From an uncultured Neomegalonema sp. (GTDB lineage: Bacteria; Pseudomonadota; Alphaproteobacteria; Rhodobacterales; Rhodobacteraceae): a stretch of 64,000 nt of DNA. Shown piece after piece: positions 33,053 through 41,703 of this stretch (the stretch's first letter is position 1; each line of letters opens with the position of its first letter). The notes beneath the pieces were generated by a model, which did not search any database, was not told the origin of the DNA, and saw only the letters and a list, made by a program, of their open reading frames with translations. The stretch covers positions 62,001 to 126,000 of the forward strand of contig CALKBI010000024.1 in NCBI GenBank assembly GCA_937990185.1. Direction: 5' to 3'. Both the position numbers and the translations under genes were made by a program.

Positions 33053-34364
33053 TCCTGTTACCCGCTTCGCTCCTTCGCCCACGGGAAAGCTGCATGTCGG
33101 CAATCTGCGTCCGGCGCTTTTGAACTGGCTTTATGCGCGCAAGGGCGGTGGGCAATTTGTTTTGCGTATTGATGATACGGACGCCGAGCGCTCAAAAGAA
33201 GAGTATGTCGATGCCGTAAAGCGCGATCTCGAATGGCTCGGCCTCGATTGGGATCGTTACGAGCGCCAATCCGAACGGATGGATCGCTATAATGCGGTTG
33301 CCGATGAGCTTCGCGCGCAAGGCCGTCTCTATGCTGCCTACGAGACTGGTACTGAACTAGGCTTAAAACGCAAAACCCTCCTGCAATCGGGCAGGCCGCC
33401 GGTGTATGACCGTGCCGCTCTGAATTTGACTGATGAGGATAAAGCGAAGTTCGAAGCTGAAGGCCGCAAACCTCATTGGCGCTTCAAGCTCGACCAAGCC
33501 CGGACCAGTTGGACCGACGGCATTCGCGGTGATGTGAATGTCGATTGTGCGTCGGTATCCGACCCGGTTCTGATCCGTGAAGACGGCGGGTTTCTCTATA
33601 CGTTATGCAGCGTGTGCGACGATATCGACTTTGGCATCACCGATGTGATCCGGGGCGAGGATCACGTCACCAACACAGCAACGCAAATTCAAATCTTCGA
33701 TGCGATGGGCGATAAACCCACGGGCTTTGCACACCATTCATTGCTGGTTGATGCGGACGGTTCCGGATTGTCAAAGCGCCTTGGATCACTGACCCTTGAG
33801 TCTTTACGCGAAGCGGGTGTCGATCCGTTGGCGCTTTTGTCCTACATGGCGCGTCTTGGCACGTCCGAACCTATTGAAGCCCGTGCGACCCATGCTGAGA
33901 TTATCGAGGGGTTCAGTCTCGATACCCTTGGCCGTGCGCCTGCGCGGTTCAACCGCGAAGAAATCGACGCGCTCGGCGTCAAAATGCTGCACACGCGCCC
34001 GTTCGAAGACGTTGCGCCGTTGCTTGCTGATGCAGGTGTAGAAGCTGATGTCGCGCCGAAATTCTGGGAATTGATCCGAGAGAACATCGCTTCGACAGAC
34101 GAAATCTCTGATTGGTGGAAAGTCGTTACCGGCGACATTACACCTGATATTGCCGATGAAGACCGTGAGTTTGTCGCCACAGCTCAAGCCGCATTTGATG
34201 GGGCAAAACCTTGGGATGAGACAACATGGAAAACCGTAACCGGTGCGTTGAAAACCGAGACGGGACGCAAAGGTAAGGGCCTGTTTATGCCGCTGCGCAA
34301 AGCAATGACAGGGCGCTCCAATGGGCCGGACATGGGGGCACTTTTGCCTTTGCTGAAACGGTAA
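33033..34364 (+). CDS. gltX: glutamyl-tRNA synthetase
   Basis: A 443-residue class I aminoacyl-tRNA synthetase. HIGH region PTGKLHVGN near the N-terminus; the KMSKS region reads GSGLSKRLGS, the shorter alphaproteobacterial variant. The Rossmann domain and helical anticodon-binding tail are of normal length. It charges tRNA(Glu) and, in lineages without GlnRS, also tRNA(Gln). Two starts are possible (ATG 33033 or 33042), both inside the upstream toxin gene. If the genome has another gltX, this may be the copy with altered tRNA specificity. Confidence 0.94.
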   Translation: MTSMCANPVTRFAPSPTGKLHVGNLRPALLNWLYARKGGGQFVLRIDDTDAERSKEEYVDAVKRDLEWLGLDWDRYERQSERMDRYNAVADELRAQGRLYAAYETGTELGLKRKTLLQSGRPPVYDRAALNLTDEDKAKFEAEGRKPHWRFKLDQARTSWTDGIRGDVNVDCASVSDPVLIREDGGFLYTLCSVCDDIDFGITDVIRGEDHVTNTATQIQIFDAMGDKPTGFAHHSLLVDADGSGLSKRLGSLTLESLREAGVDPLALLSYMARLGTSEPIEARATHAEIIEGFSLDTLGRAPARFNREEIDALGVKMLHTRPFEDVAPLLADAGVEADVAPKFWELIRENIASTDEISDWWKVVTGDITPDIADEDREFVATAQAAFDGAKPWDETTWKTVTGALKTETGRKGKGLFMPLRKAMTGRSNGPDMGALLPLLKR

Positions 34365-34376
34365 CGGAGACGGGCA

Positions 34377-34778
34377 ATGAAACGAATCATCATTGATTTT
34401 TTCGCAATCTCAATCCTCTGCGCGGTTGTCTTCGCGGCCATAGCGCATTTCTTCCCTGATCTCGGGTCCCCCGGTGGTGCAATTTCCACAGTCATTGGAT
34501 CAATGATTGCGGGCCAGCTTCACGGCGCGCGAACGGGCGAGGAGGTCAGTTCGGGCTTTGCTTGGAAAGTGGCCGCCATTCTCACGCTTATTTCTATTCT
34601 TTTAGCTATTCTTGTTCTCTTGGTGCTGCGGAACGTGTTCGACAACCCTTTGACAATCGGTATTTCGGTGGCGCAGTTCTTGTCGGTCACTGCTTTCGCT
34701 GGGATACTCAGTCTTCTTGCAATCAGGTTCACGTTCCGATTTGGCGTTAAACTTGGGATAAAAAAGCCGGCAAAATAA
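34377..34778 (+). CDS. small four-helix inner-membrane protein
   Basis: A 133-residue hydrophobic protein with about four transmembrane helices (5-24, 36-48, 63-84, 92-115), a charged loop (ARTGEEVS) between the second and third, and a basic C-terminus. Size and layout recall the ABZJ_00895-type proteins of unknown function. GGAGACGGGCA precedes the ATG, 12 bp after gltX, so it is probably co-transcribed with it. No function assigned. Confidence 0.72.
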   Translation: MKRIIIDFFAISILCAVVFAAIAHFFPDLGSPGGAISTVIGSMIAGQLHGARTGEEVSSGFAWKVAAILTLISILLAILVLLVLRNVFDNPLTIGISVAQFLSVTAFAGILSLLAIRFTFRFGVKLGIKKPAK

Positions 34779-34802
34779 CCAAACGGATAAAATCACTTTT
34801 AG

Positions 34803-34829
34803 GGGGCTGTGAAATCTATCCACAGCCCC
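34803..34829. repeat. inverted repeat (hairpin)
   Basis: GGGGCTGTG (34803-34811) and CACAGCCCC (34821-34829) form a perfect 9-bp stem around AAATCTATC. No T tract follows, so it may be a Rho-type terminator hairpin after the gltX unit, or a leader structure of the next gene, 14 bp away. Confidence 0.6.
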
Positions 34830-34842
34830 TACATTGCATCTC

Positions 34843-35127
34843 ATGACAAAGCTGAAAAAAATCGCGGCGGGTGTTGGCGGCATCGGCATTTTGCTGTTGG
34901 CGATTTATCTCGCCGCTTTTTTGTTCGTTATCCTGCTGATCGTCGGCGGCATTTTCGCGATCTATGTCTATTTTAAAAGCGCGCCTCTCCGTAAAGAGAT
35001 GGCGAAACAGCAGGCTGAATTCGCGCGGGCACAGGCAAAAAATCCCGGCGGTAACGGAACAATTGACGCCGAGTATGTCGTCATCGACGAACAAGTTTTG
35101 GATGATAAACCTAGGGACAAACCTTGA
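34843..35127 (+). CDS. small membrane-anchored hypothetical protein
   Basis: A 94-residue protein with a long hydrophobic region (about 10-48, one or two helices with Gly in the middle) followed by a charged helix (KEMAKQQAEFARAQAK) and a short acidic C-terminal motif, IDAEYVVIDEQ. No known domain. No strong ribosome-binding site precedes ATG 34843. The gene lies between a hairpin and a convergent gene. Confidence 0.6.
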   Translation: MTKLKKIAAGVGGIGILLLAIYLAAFLFVILLIVGGIFAIYVYFKSAPLRKEMAKQQAEFARAQAKNPGGNGTIDAEYVVIDEQVLDDKPRDKP

Positions 35128-35138
35128 TGGCCTGACGG

Positions 35139-35549
35139 TCAGTGCATCTTATCTTTGCGGGCTTGCGAGGTCGGAAAAGACAAGTTCGAACTGCTGTAAG
35201 AACTGCCATAAGTCAGGACACCATTATAAACTTGTTCCAGTGCGTCATGCGCTTGCGCCTCATTCAGCTCTGCGAGGGGGTGCATAAAGGCGGACCACAG
35301 CACACCGTCAGAAATCGCATATTTAATATCGAGCGCTGTATGAAAGTTCGCTTCAAGGCATCGGGTCAACTCGTCGGCATTCATGCCGTCGATCTCACGG
35401 ATTGGTGCGATAAAGCGCATACGGTTGTGATTTTCGTCCGTCAGACAGATGATGCGGACATTTTCGAGTGTAATCTGCCAATGCCCGGATTCGCCTTGAA
35501 CCGTCGCATCTAGGTTCTGGAATAATCGACTTAAGGTCTCGTTTTTCAT
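35139..35549 (-). CDS. CesT-like (type III chaperone-like) small protein
   Basis: A 136-residue acidic cytoplasmic protein with the alpha-beta-beta-beta-alpha layout of the CesT/YbjN-like fold: LSRLFQNLDATVQGE, GHWQITLENVRIICLTDENHNRMRF and DADELTRCL-like helices, then DIKYAISDGVLWSAFMHPL. In alphaproteobacteria without type III secretion these are common and of unknown role; I do not claim secretion. The last 20 residues are Ser-rich and disordered. It converges on the small membrane protein gene. Confidence 0.72.
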   Translation of the reverse strand: MKNETLSRLFQNLDATVQGESGHWQITLENVRIICLTDENHNRMRFIAPIREIDGMNADELTRCLEANFHTALDIKYAISDGVLWSAFMHPLAELNEAQAHDALEQVYNGVLTYGSSYSSSNLSFPTSQARKDKMH

Positions 35550-35887
35550 GCTACCTCACGTTTAAGCCAATCATTGTAATCGCTGACGTTGTAAAGCCTA
35601 TCACGGCTCTGTCATTTGCAAAGTAATTCCTCGAATATCATTTTTGACCTTGAATTTTTTTTAATTACAAAGGATTGGCAGCTTTTTCCAAAGCTGTGGT
35701 ATCCCCAAAATTTATTCGATAATTTCGATACGGCATGCTTGACCACAAAGACACGGATCAGCGATAAGTGAGCATGATTGAGAAAACATTCACCCATATT
35801 TGCATTATTCACTGACATATCGTCACGTGGGTTCGTTTTCATTTGTTTATCTGAATGCTAAAGCTTTCCCGCAGGGAAGGACGTCGC
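35550..35887. other. 338-bp AT-rich spacer upstream of cysS
   Basis: AT-rich (TTTTTTTAATTAC near 35660) and must hold the cysS promoter and that of the leftward CesT-like gene. A 76-codon leftward frame lies in it without a start signal or any domain. I see no tRNA, riboswitch or T-box-like element. Confidence 0.45.
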
Positions 35888-37291
35888 ATGACCATTCGCC
35901 TCTATAATACGAAGACTCGCCGCAAGGACGAGCTTGATCCGATTAACCCGGATAATGTGCGGATGTATGTCTGTGGGCCGACGGTTTACAGCCGTGCACA
36001 TATCGGCAATGCGCGTCCTGTAGTCGTGTTTGATCTGCTGTATCGCTTGCTGCGTCACGATTACGGTGAGCAAGCGGTTACATATGTCCGCAATTTCACG
36101 GATGTAGACGACAAGATCAACGCGAAGGCGCTGGAGACGAAGCAATCCGGTGAAACCTTGGTCGACGCTGCCAAGCGCATTACTGACGAAACGATTGGAT
36201 GGTATCACGAGGATATGGATGCGCTCGGCGCGTTGCGTCCGACTCATGAACCTCGAGCCACTGAATATATCGCGCAGATGATTGCGATGGGCGAAGATCT
36301 GATTTCTCGCGGCAATGCGTATGTTGCCGAAGGACATGTCTTGTTCGAGGCGCGAACCGATCCTGATTACGGTTCGCTCTCGCGGCGTCCTTTGGATGAA
36401 ATGCGCGCCGGAGCAAGAGTCGAGGTCGCTCCATATAAACGTGATCCGATGGACTCTGTGATCTGGAAACCCTCGACCGATGATCAACCGGGTTGGGACA
36501 GCCCGTGGGGCAGGGGGCGTCCGGGCTGGCATATTGAATGTTCAGCGATGGCCGGTGATCTGCTTGGCCCGCATTTTGACATTCATGGTGGCGGCATTGA
36601 TTTACAATTTCCGCACCATGAGAACGAATTGGCGCAATCGCGCTGTGCCGGGCATCAGTTTGCCGATATCTGGATGCATAACGGCTATCTTCAGGTCGAA
36701 GGCGAGAAGATGTCGAAATCGGCAGGCAATTTCTTCACGGTCGAAGATTTGCGTAAGCAAGGCGTTCCCGGCGAGGTGATGCGTTTGGCGATGCTGATGA
36801 CGCATTACCGCTCGCCGATTGACTGGACTGAAAAGGCATTGGACGAAGCTGAGAAATCGCTGCGTAAATGGCGCGGCTTGGTCAATGATGTTGAAAAGCC
36901 GCTTCCACCTCATGCGGGTGTGCTGTCTTGCCTGCGCGATGATCTGAATGTGCCTCAAGCGCTGACTTGGCTCCATATGATGTCTAATCCCCCTTCAGGA
37001 AACGAACGAGACAGCTATCGTTTGCTCAAAGGCGGCGCGATGTTGCTTGGTTTGCTCGATGATGACTTGGCCGGTTGGGAAGTCTTGCCGGAAGCGGATG
37101 GCGATACCTCGGCGCGCATTGATGGCTTGCTCGCGGATCGTGCAGCAGCCAAAAGCGAGAAAGATTTTGCCAAGGCAGACGGCATTCGCGCCGCCCTTGT
37201 TGCCGCAGGCGTTGAAGTCAAAGACATACCCGGCGGTGCGGAATGGTCCCTGACCCCTTCATTTGACGCTGCAAAACTGAGCGGGGTTTAG
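35888..37291 (+). CDS. cysS: cysteinyl-tRNA synthetase
   Basis: A 467-residue class I synthetase. HIGH region [14 protein letters not shown] with the zinc-binding MYVCGPTVY cysteine close by, later zinc ligands in WHIECSAM and FPHHENE, and KMSKS in [14 protein letters not shown] 35888 is chosen because GAAGGA precedes it; the frame extends 11 codons upstream without support. It is followed after one base by a small hypothetical gene and then cimA, a probable operon. Confidence 0.97.
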   Translation: MTIRLYNTKTRRKDELDPINPDNVRMYVCGPTVYSRAHIGNARPVVVFDLLYRLLRHDYGEQAVTYVRNFTDVDDKINAKALETKQSGETLVDAAKRITDETIGWYHEDMDALGALRPTHEPRATEYIAQMIAMGEDLISRGNAYVAEGHVLFEARTDPDYGSLSRRPLDEMRAGARVEVAPYKRDPMDSVIWKPSTDDQPGWDSPWGRGRPGWHIECSAMAGDLLGPHFDIHGGGIDLQFPHHENELAQSRCAGHQFADIWMHNGYLQVEGEKMSKSAGNFFTVEDLRKQGVPGEVMRLAMLMTHYRSPIDWTEKALDEAEKSLRKWRGLVNDVEKPLPPHAGVLSCLRDDLNVPQALTWLHMMSNPPSGNERDSYRLLKGGAMLLGLLDDDLAGWEVLPEADGDTSARIDGLLADRAAAKSEKDFAKADGIRAALVAAGVEVKDIPGGAEWSLTPSFDAAKLSGV

Positions 37292-37292
37292 A

Positions 37293-37574
37293 GTGCGCGA
37301 TCCGGGCTTCATAACCACTGCTCAAGCCGACCGTGCTCGTGCCGCTGTCGAGGAACGTCTCGTCGAGCGTCTCAAGCGTGCGATTGATGATTACATCTCC
37401 GACAACGGTTATCGCCCGCGCACACCCATTGCGAATTACTGTAAACAAATTGGCCTTGGCATCCGAATTACTCCGGGTGCAGGGGCGGAATACGACACCC
37501 CTGACACCCGCACACTCGCCCATAAAATAGACCAGACGTCGATGCCTTCAGTGCTCCGTCGATATTACGAGTGA
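37293..37574 (+). CDS. hypothetical protein between cysS and cimA
   Basis: A 93-residue basic protein starting at GTG, one base after the cysS stop, and overlapping the earliest possible start of cimA by 4 bp. Helical N-terminus (QADRARAAVEERLVERLKRAIDDYISDNGY), then a short loop-rich segment (RITPGAGAEYDTPD). No recognisable domain. Tight packing in the operon is the main evidence that it is expressed. Confidence 0.62.
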   Translation: MRDPGFITTAQADRARAAVEERLVERLKRAIDDYISDNGYRPRTPIANYCKQIGLGIRITPGAGAEYDTPDTRTLAHKIDQTSMPSVLRRYYE

Positions 37575-37579
37575 ATGCC

Positions 37580-39220
37580 ATGACTAAAGAACGCCTCTAC
37601 CTTTTCGACACGACCCTGCGCGACGGCCAGCAAACTCAAGGCGTCGATTTCTCCGCTGAAGACAAGCGCCGCATTGCCATTGCGCTTGATGACCTCGGTA
37701 TAGATTATATCGAGGGAGGGTGGCCGGGTGCGAATCCTGTCGACACGGAGTTTTTTGCCAATCCGCCAAAACCCAAACGCGCCAAATTTCTCGCCTTTGG
37801 CATGACCAAGCGGGCAGGGCGCTCTGCTGAAAATGACGACGTGCTGGCGGGTGTATTAAATGCCGGTACGGATACCGTTTGCCTCGTTGGTAAAACCCAT
37901 GTTTTTCATGTCAAAACGGCGCTCGGCATCACCAATGACGAGAACCTCGAGAACATCCGCGCCTCTATCGCTCATTGTGTGTGTCAAAACCGCGAAACGA
38001 TGCTGGATGCCGAGCATTTCTTCGACGGGTATAAAGCGGACCCAGAGTATGCGCTTTCTTGTGTAGAGTCGGCGCTGTCTGCGGGCGCGCGGTGGGTGGT
38101 GCTCTGCGATACCAATGGCGGGACGCTGCCCGGTGACATCGCCAATATCACGCGGGTTGTTTGTGACCGCTTTGGCGGCGATAAAATCGGCATCCACACC
38201 CATGATGATACCGGCAATGCTGTGGCCAATACCCTCGCGGCGGTGGCGGCTGGTGCTAGGCAAGTTCAAGGAACCCTCAATGGCCTTGGCGAGCGGTGCG
38301 GCAACGCCAATCTCGTTACGATCATCCCGACACTGCTGCTCAAGGCGCCGTTCGCTGAGATGTTAGAGACGGGTATCACCGCTGATGGTCTAACCCGCCT
38401 GCCGCGCTTGTCGCATTTGTTGGATGAAATCTTAAACCGCCAACCCAATCCACACGCGCCTTATATCGGCACTGCTGCTTTCGCCCATAAAGCGGGACTT
38501 CATGCCTCCGCGATTGTCAAAGATCCGACGACATACGAACATGTCCCCCCTGAAAAAGTGGGCAATGAGCGTGTTATCCCGATGTCAAATCAGGCGGGTC
38601 GCTCAAATCTCTTAAAGCGCCTCGCCGAAGCCGGTATCTCGGTACAGAATGATGACCCCCGCCTCGCGCGCCTTCTCGAGCATGTCAAAGTCATGGAAGA
38701 GAAAGGTTTCGCTTACGACAGCGCCGAAGCCAGCTTTGTTTTGCTCGCGCGCCGGTTCCTCGGTCAGATGCCAACATTCTTCGAGGTGGACCGCTATCGC
38801 GTCACTGTAGAGCGCCGCCACAACACCAAGGGCAATCTCGTCACCGCCTCTGAAGCGGTTGTAAAAGTCGCGGTTGATGGCGAGCGGTTCCTCTCTGTCT
38901 CTGAAAGTCTTGACCCTGAGGGCGGCGATCAAGGCCCGATCAACGCTTTGTCCCGTGCATTGCGTAAAGACCTCGGCAAATACCAAAGCTATATCGCCGA
39001 CCTCGAATTGGAAGATTTTAAAGTCCGTATCGTCGGGCGCGGCACTGCTGCTGTGACGCGGGTGCTGATCGTCAGCCGCGACGGGAATGGAAAACGATGG
39101 GCAACGGTTGGCGTTTCGGCCAATATTGTCGATGCATCATTTCAGGCTTTAGAAGATGCCATTCTCTATAAACTCTTGACGGAAAGTGCCCCCACATCGG
39201 CAAAAGTTGCTGCAGAGTGA
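37580..39220 (+). CDS. cimA: (R)-citramalate synthase
   Basis: A 546-residue enzyme of the HMGL-like/LeuA family. It joins pyruvate and acetyl-CoA to citramalate, a threonine-independent entry to isoleucine. Visible: FDTTLRDGQQTQG at the start, the EGGWPGANP loop that sets citramalate synthase apart from 2-isopropylmalate synthase, HTHDDTGNAVANTLAAV-type metal/His site, GTLNGLGERCGNANL and a C-terminal LeuA-type regulatory domain. ATG 37580 taken; a GTG at 37571 would add three residues. Confidence 0.95.
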   Translation: MTKERLYLFDTTLRDGQQTQGVDFSAEDKRRIAIALDDLGIDYIEGGWPGANPVDTEFFANPPKPKRAKFLAFGMTKRAGRSAENDDVLAGVLNAGTDTVCLVGKTHVFHVKTALGITNDENLENIRASIAHCVCQNRETMLDAEHFFDGYKADPEYALSCVESALSAGARWVVLCDTNGGTLPGDIANITRVVCDRFGGDKIGIHTHDDTGNAVANTLAAVAAGARQVQGTLNGLGERCGNANLVTIIPTLLLKAPFAEMLETGITADGLTRLPRLSHLLDEILNRQPNPHAPYIGTAAFAHKAGLHASAIVKDPTTYEHVPPEKVGNERVIPMSNQAGRSNLLKRLAEAGISVQNDDPRLARLLEHVKVMEEKGFAYDSAEASFVLLARRFLGQMPTFFEVDRYRVTVERRHNTKGNLVTASEAVVKVAVDGERFLSVSESLDPEGGDQGPINALSRALRKDLGKYQSYIADLELEDFKVRIVGRGTAAVTRVLIVSRDGNGKRWATVGVSANIVDASFQALEDAILYKLLTESAPTSAKVAAE

Positions 39221-39245
39221 TTGTCGTAATCACCGGACAAATCGC

Positions 39246-39992
39246 ATGACTGAGCGTTTGTCGGCATGTGGTGAGATCGTCCGCATGGGCGATCCCGACC
39301 GCTTTCGCACGGCGTTATTCGCAAAGCCTGAAGCGCGTGAGCATCTTTTCGCGCTCTATGCGTTCAACCTCGAAATCGCAAAGATTGCGCCGATGGTTTC
39401 CGAACCGATGCTAGGCGAAATCCGTTTGCAGTGGTGGCGCGAGGCGCTTGATCAAATCTACGGCGAGGCTCCGGTACGCAAACATGAAGTGACAACACCG
39501 CTGGCCGTCGCCATCCGTGACGCGGGTCTGCCGCGCGCTCCGTTCGATACTTTGATTGACCAGCGCGGCAATGATCTCGACCCGACCTTCCCGCAAAATG
39601 ACAGCGCGCTGCATGAATACATCGAGGCCACCGCAGGCGGATTGACCAGCCTCGCCGCCAAAGCCCTCGCCCCAGAGCTTGGACAAGATGGCCTGAACGT
39701 CGCTAAAGATGCGGGCTTCGCTATCGGCGCGGCCCGTTACCTGATGGCCATGCCGCAACTCGTTGCATTGGGAAAGAAACCCTTACCGATGGAAAGCGTC
39801 GATGCATTGGCGGAAGAGGGCAGAAAGCGCCTTGCCCGTGCGCGCGGGGGGCGTAAAGCAGTTCCAAAAGCAGCGGCCCCAGCTCTACTTGAATGCGCGA
39901 AGGCGGCACATAATCTGTCCGCCCCTACTGAGCGTTCTGCTTTGCGCCAAAGCATTTCACTCCTGTGGCGCGGTATAATAGGCCGCTGGTAA
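39246..39992 (+). CDS. squalene/phytoene-synthase-fold protein (NDUFAF6-like)
   Basis: A 248-residue protein of the trans-isoprenyl-transferase fold. It follows the mitochondrial complex I assembly factor NDUFAF6 closely in the block FNLEIAKIAPMVSEPMLGEIR and then LQWWREALDQIYG, and the DxxxD metal-binding motifs of true phytoene/squalene synthases are not seen where expected. I therefore infer a non-synthase assembly role rather than carotenoid synthesis. ATG 39246 is 26 bp after cimA. No carotenoid or hopanoid genes are nearby. Confidence 0.85.
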   Translation: MTERLSACGEIVRMGDPDRFRTALFAKPEAREHLFALYAFNLEIAKIAPMVSEPMLGEIRLQWWREALDQIYGEAPVRKHEVTTPLAVAIRDAGLPRAPFDTLIDQRGNDLDPTFPQNDSALHEYIEATAGGLTSLAAKALAPELGQDGLNVAKDAGFAIGAARYLMAMPQLVALGKKPLPMESVDALAEEGRKRLARARGGRKAVPKAAAPALLECAKAAHNLSAPTERSALRQSISLLWRGIIGRW

Positions 39993-40085
39993 TCAGAGCG
40001 AGTTGCGTTGACTATGGAACATCGAGCGTCAGATTTCGTGCGGCACTTGGTACGAATATCTGACTCATTGAATGCGCAACACGCT

Positions 40086-40706
40086 CTAACGCTTTTTCAG
40101 CACATAGACCCACGCTTTCAGGTCTTTTGCAGGCATATGCTCGTCATATTCGCGATGCATCAACTCCACCGATCCGCAATCTATCAGGATATGCAAACGC
40201 CCTTCATAGGTTCCGTCTTCTACGGCATGGTCATTCAGTGAGAATGCGAACAGCCCACCGGGGCGCAGCATTTCCATCACATTATCCAGCGTCTCTGCTG
40301 GTGCATGAGCGGGATTGAGTACGCCTGCAGCGTTGATTGTATCGTAACTCTCTGCGCGCTCAGGGTCCGGCTCTGTCAGGTCAGCTTGCCATAAAGCCCG
40401 ATAGATATTTTTGGGCCGTGCCTCCGCGAGCATTTCTTCGGAATAATCCGTTCCGTCCAAAACTTCGAAGCCTTGCGCCTTCAGCGCCAATCCGCTCAAA
40501 CCGCTGCCGCATCCAATATCGAGAACGGGCGAAGCTTTGTCTGCGCCTGATGCAACCAATGCTTCGGCGCATCGTCCCGGCGTGACATATCCGCCTGCTG
40601 TCATAGCCGCCTCATAATCAGCGGCGAATTTAGCGTAATGTGCGGCGGTCTGTTCAAGCGACGTATAGTGGTAGATGTCTTTAAAAAAGTCTTCTGGATC
40701 GTTCAT
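40086..40706 (-). CDS. class I SAM-dependent methyltransferase
   Basis: A 206-residue methyltransferase. Motif I is VLDIGCGSGLSGLAL; the acidic ribose-binding residue is in LDGTDYSEEML; post-motif block LRPGGLFAFSLND. The N-terminus YHYTSLEQTAAHYAKFAADYEAAM resembles Williams-Beuren-type (WBSCR27-like) methyltransferases. Acceptor unknown. ATG 40706 follows GGGAGGA; a GTG directly upstream is the alternative. Not in an operon with era (82 bp gap). Confidence 0.9.
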   Translation of the reverse strand: MNDPEDFFKDIYHYTSLEQTAAHYAKFAADYEAAMTAGGYVTPGRCAEALVASGADKASPVLDIGCGSGLSGLALKAQGFEVLDGTDYSEEMLAEARPKNIYRALWQADLTEPDPERAESYDTINAAGVLNPAHAPAETLDNVMEMLRPGGLFAFSLNDHAVEDGTYEGRLHILIDCGSVELMHREYDEHMPAKDLKAWVYVLKKR

Positions 40707-40788
40707 CACGTCCTCCCGCGCGCATCTTTGCGGATAGCGGGAGCGGGATCAAGGTTCATTCCCTGCTCGTGTTCGGCAAAGCCCCAAA

Positions 40789-41703
40789 TCAACCTTCGGG
40801 AAACTCCAATCCCATTTGGGAATATCGCGCGCGGTCTTCCTGCCAGCGCTCGTCAACTTTGACGCGCAAGAATAGATGCACTTTCCGTTCCATCATCTCA
40901 GATAATTCCGTGCGAGAGGCTTGCCCGATTTGTTTGAGCGTCTGCCCACCTTTCCCGAGAATAATCGGTCGATGGCCTTCCTTCGCGACAATAATCGCCT
41001 GATCAATCTTGACCGAGCCGTCTTTACGCTCTTCCCAAGCTTCGGTTTCAACGGTCATCTGATAGGGGAGTTCCTGATGTAGACGCAGCATAAGCTTCTC
41101 GCGCGTCACCTCGGCGGCAATCGCCCGCATTGAGGCATCCCCAAGCTGGTCTTCGGGGTAAAGCCATGGGCTTTCAGGCATTTTTTCTTCAAGCCACTGC
41201 GTCATTGGGTCCAGCCCGTTTTGACGGGTGGCGGAGATGTAGAAAACTTCTTCGAACGAGCGTTTCTCTTGAATTTCAGCGGTCAACGCGAGCAATTCAT
41301 CACGCTTAACACGGTCAATTTTGTTCACAACAAGAGCGACCGGCGTGTCCGGCCCGAGATGTTTGTCGAGATCATCGAGAATGCGTTGCACGCCTTTTGT
41401 CACCCCGCGATGCGCCTCGATTAAAAGCATCACCACATCGGCGTCAGACGCTCCAGCCCAAGCTGCGGCGACCATTGCCCTGTCCAAAGTCCGTTTGGGT
41501 GCAAAGAGGCCGGGCGTATCGACAAAAATAATCTGCGATGCGCCTTCGTTCAGAACACCGCGTATGCGGAAGCGGGTTGTCTGAACCTTATGCGTGACGA
41601 TGGAAAGTTTCGCACCAACGACTGCGTTGAGCAGAGTCGATTTTCCCGCATTCGGCTCGCCAATCAGGGCGACAAATCCGGCACGGGTAGGAGCATCAGT
41701 CAT
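40789..41703 (-). CDS. era: GTPase Era
   Basis: A 304-residue GTPase for 30S ribosome assembly that binds the 3' end of 16S rRNA. G1 GEPNAGKST, G3 DTPGLF, G4 NKID and the C-terminal KH domain with ILGKGGQTLKQIG are intact. Its ATG overlaps the stop of the upstream secreted hydrolase by 8 bp, tying it to the lepB-rnc transcript. Normally it directly follows rnc. Confidence 0.97.
   Translation of the reverse strand: MTDAPTRAGFVALIGEPNAGKSTLLNAVVGAKLSIVTHKVQTTRFRIRGVLNEGASQIIFVDTPGLFAPKRTLDRAMVAAAWAGASDADVVMLLIEAHRGVTKGVQRILDDLDKHLGPDTPVALVVNKIDRVKRDELLALTAEIQEKRSFEEVFYISATRQNGLDPMTQWLEEKMPESPWLYPEDQLGDASMRAIAAEVTREKLMLRLHQELPYQMTVETEAWEERKDGSVKIDQAIIVAKEGHRPIILGKGGQTLKQIGQASRTELSEMMERKVHLFLRVKVDERWQEDRARYSQMGLEFPEG

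Noticed and set aside
35139-35549. Possible type III secretion chaperone
   Set aside because: Fold similarity to CesT is plausible, but no secretion apparatus or effector is nearby; the fold is common outside type III systems.
35612-35842. 76-codon leftward frame upstream of cysS
   Set aside because: AT-rich spacer without start signals; peptide shows no domain or signal peptide.
39246-39992. Carotenoid/hopanoid biosynthesis gene
   Set aside because: Phytoene-synthase fold, but the Asp-rich catalytic motifs are not seen, sequence follows NDUFAF6, and there are no other terpenoid genes.
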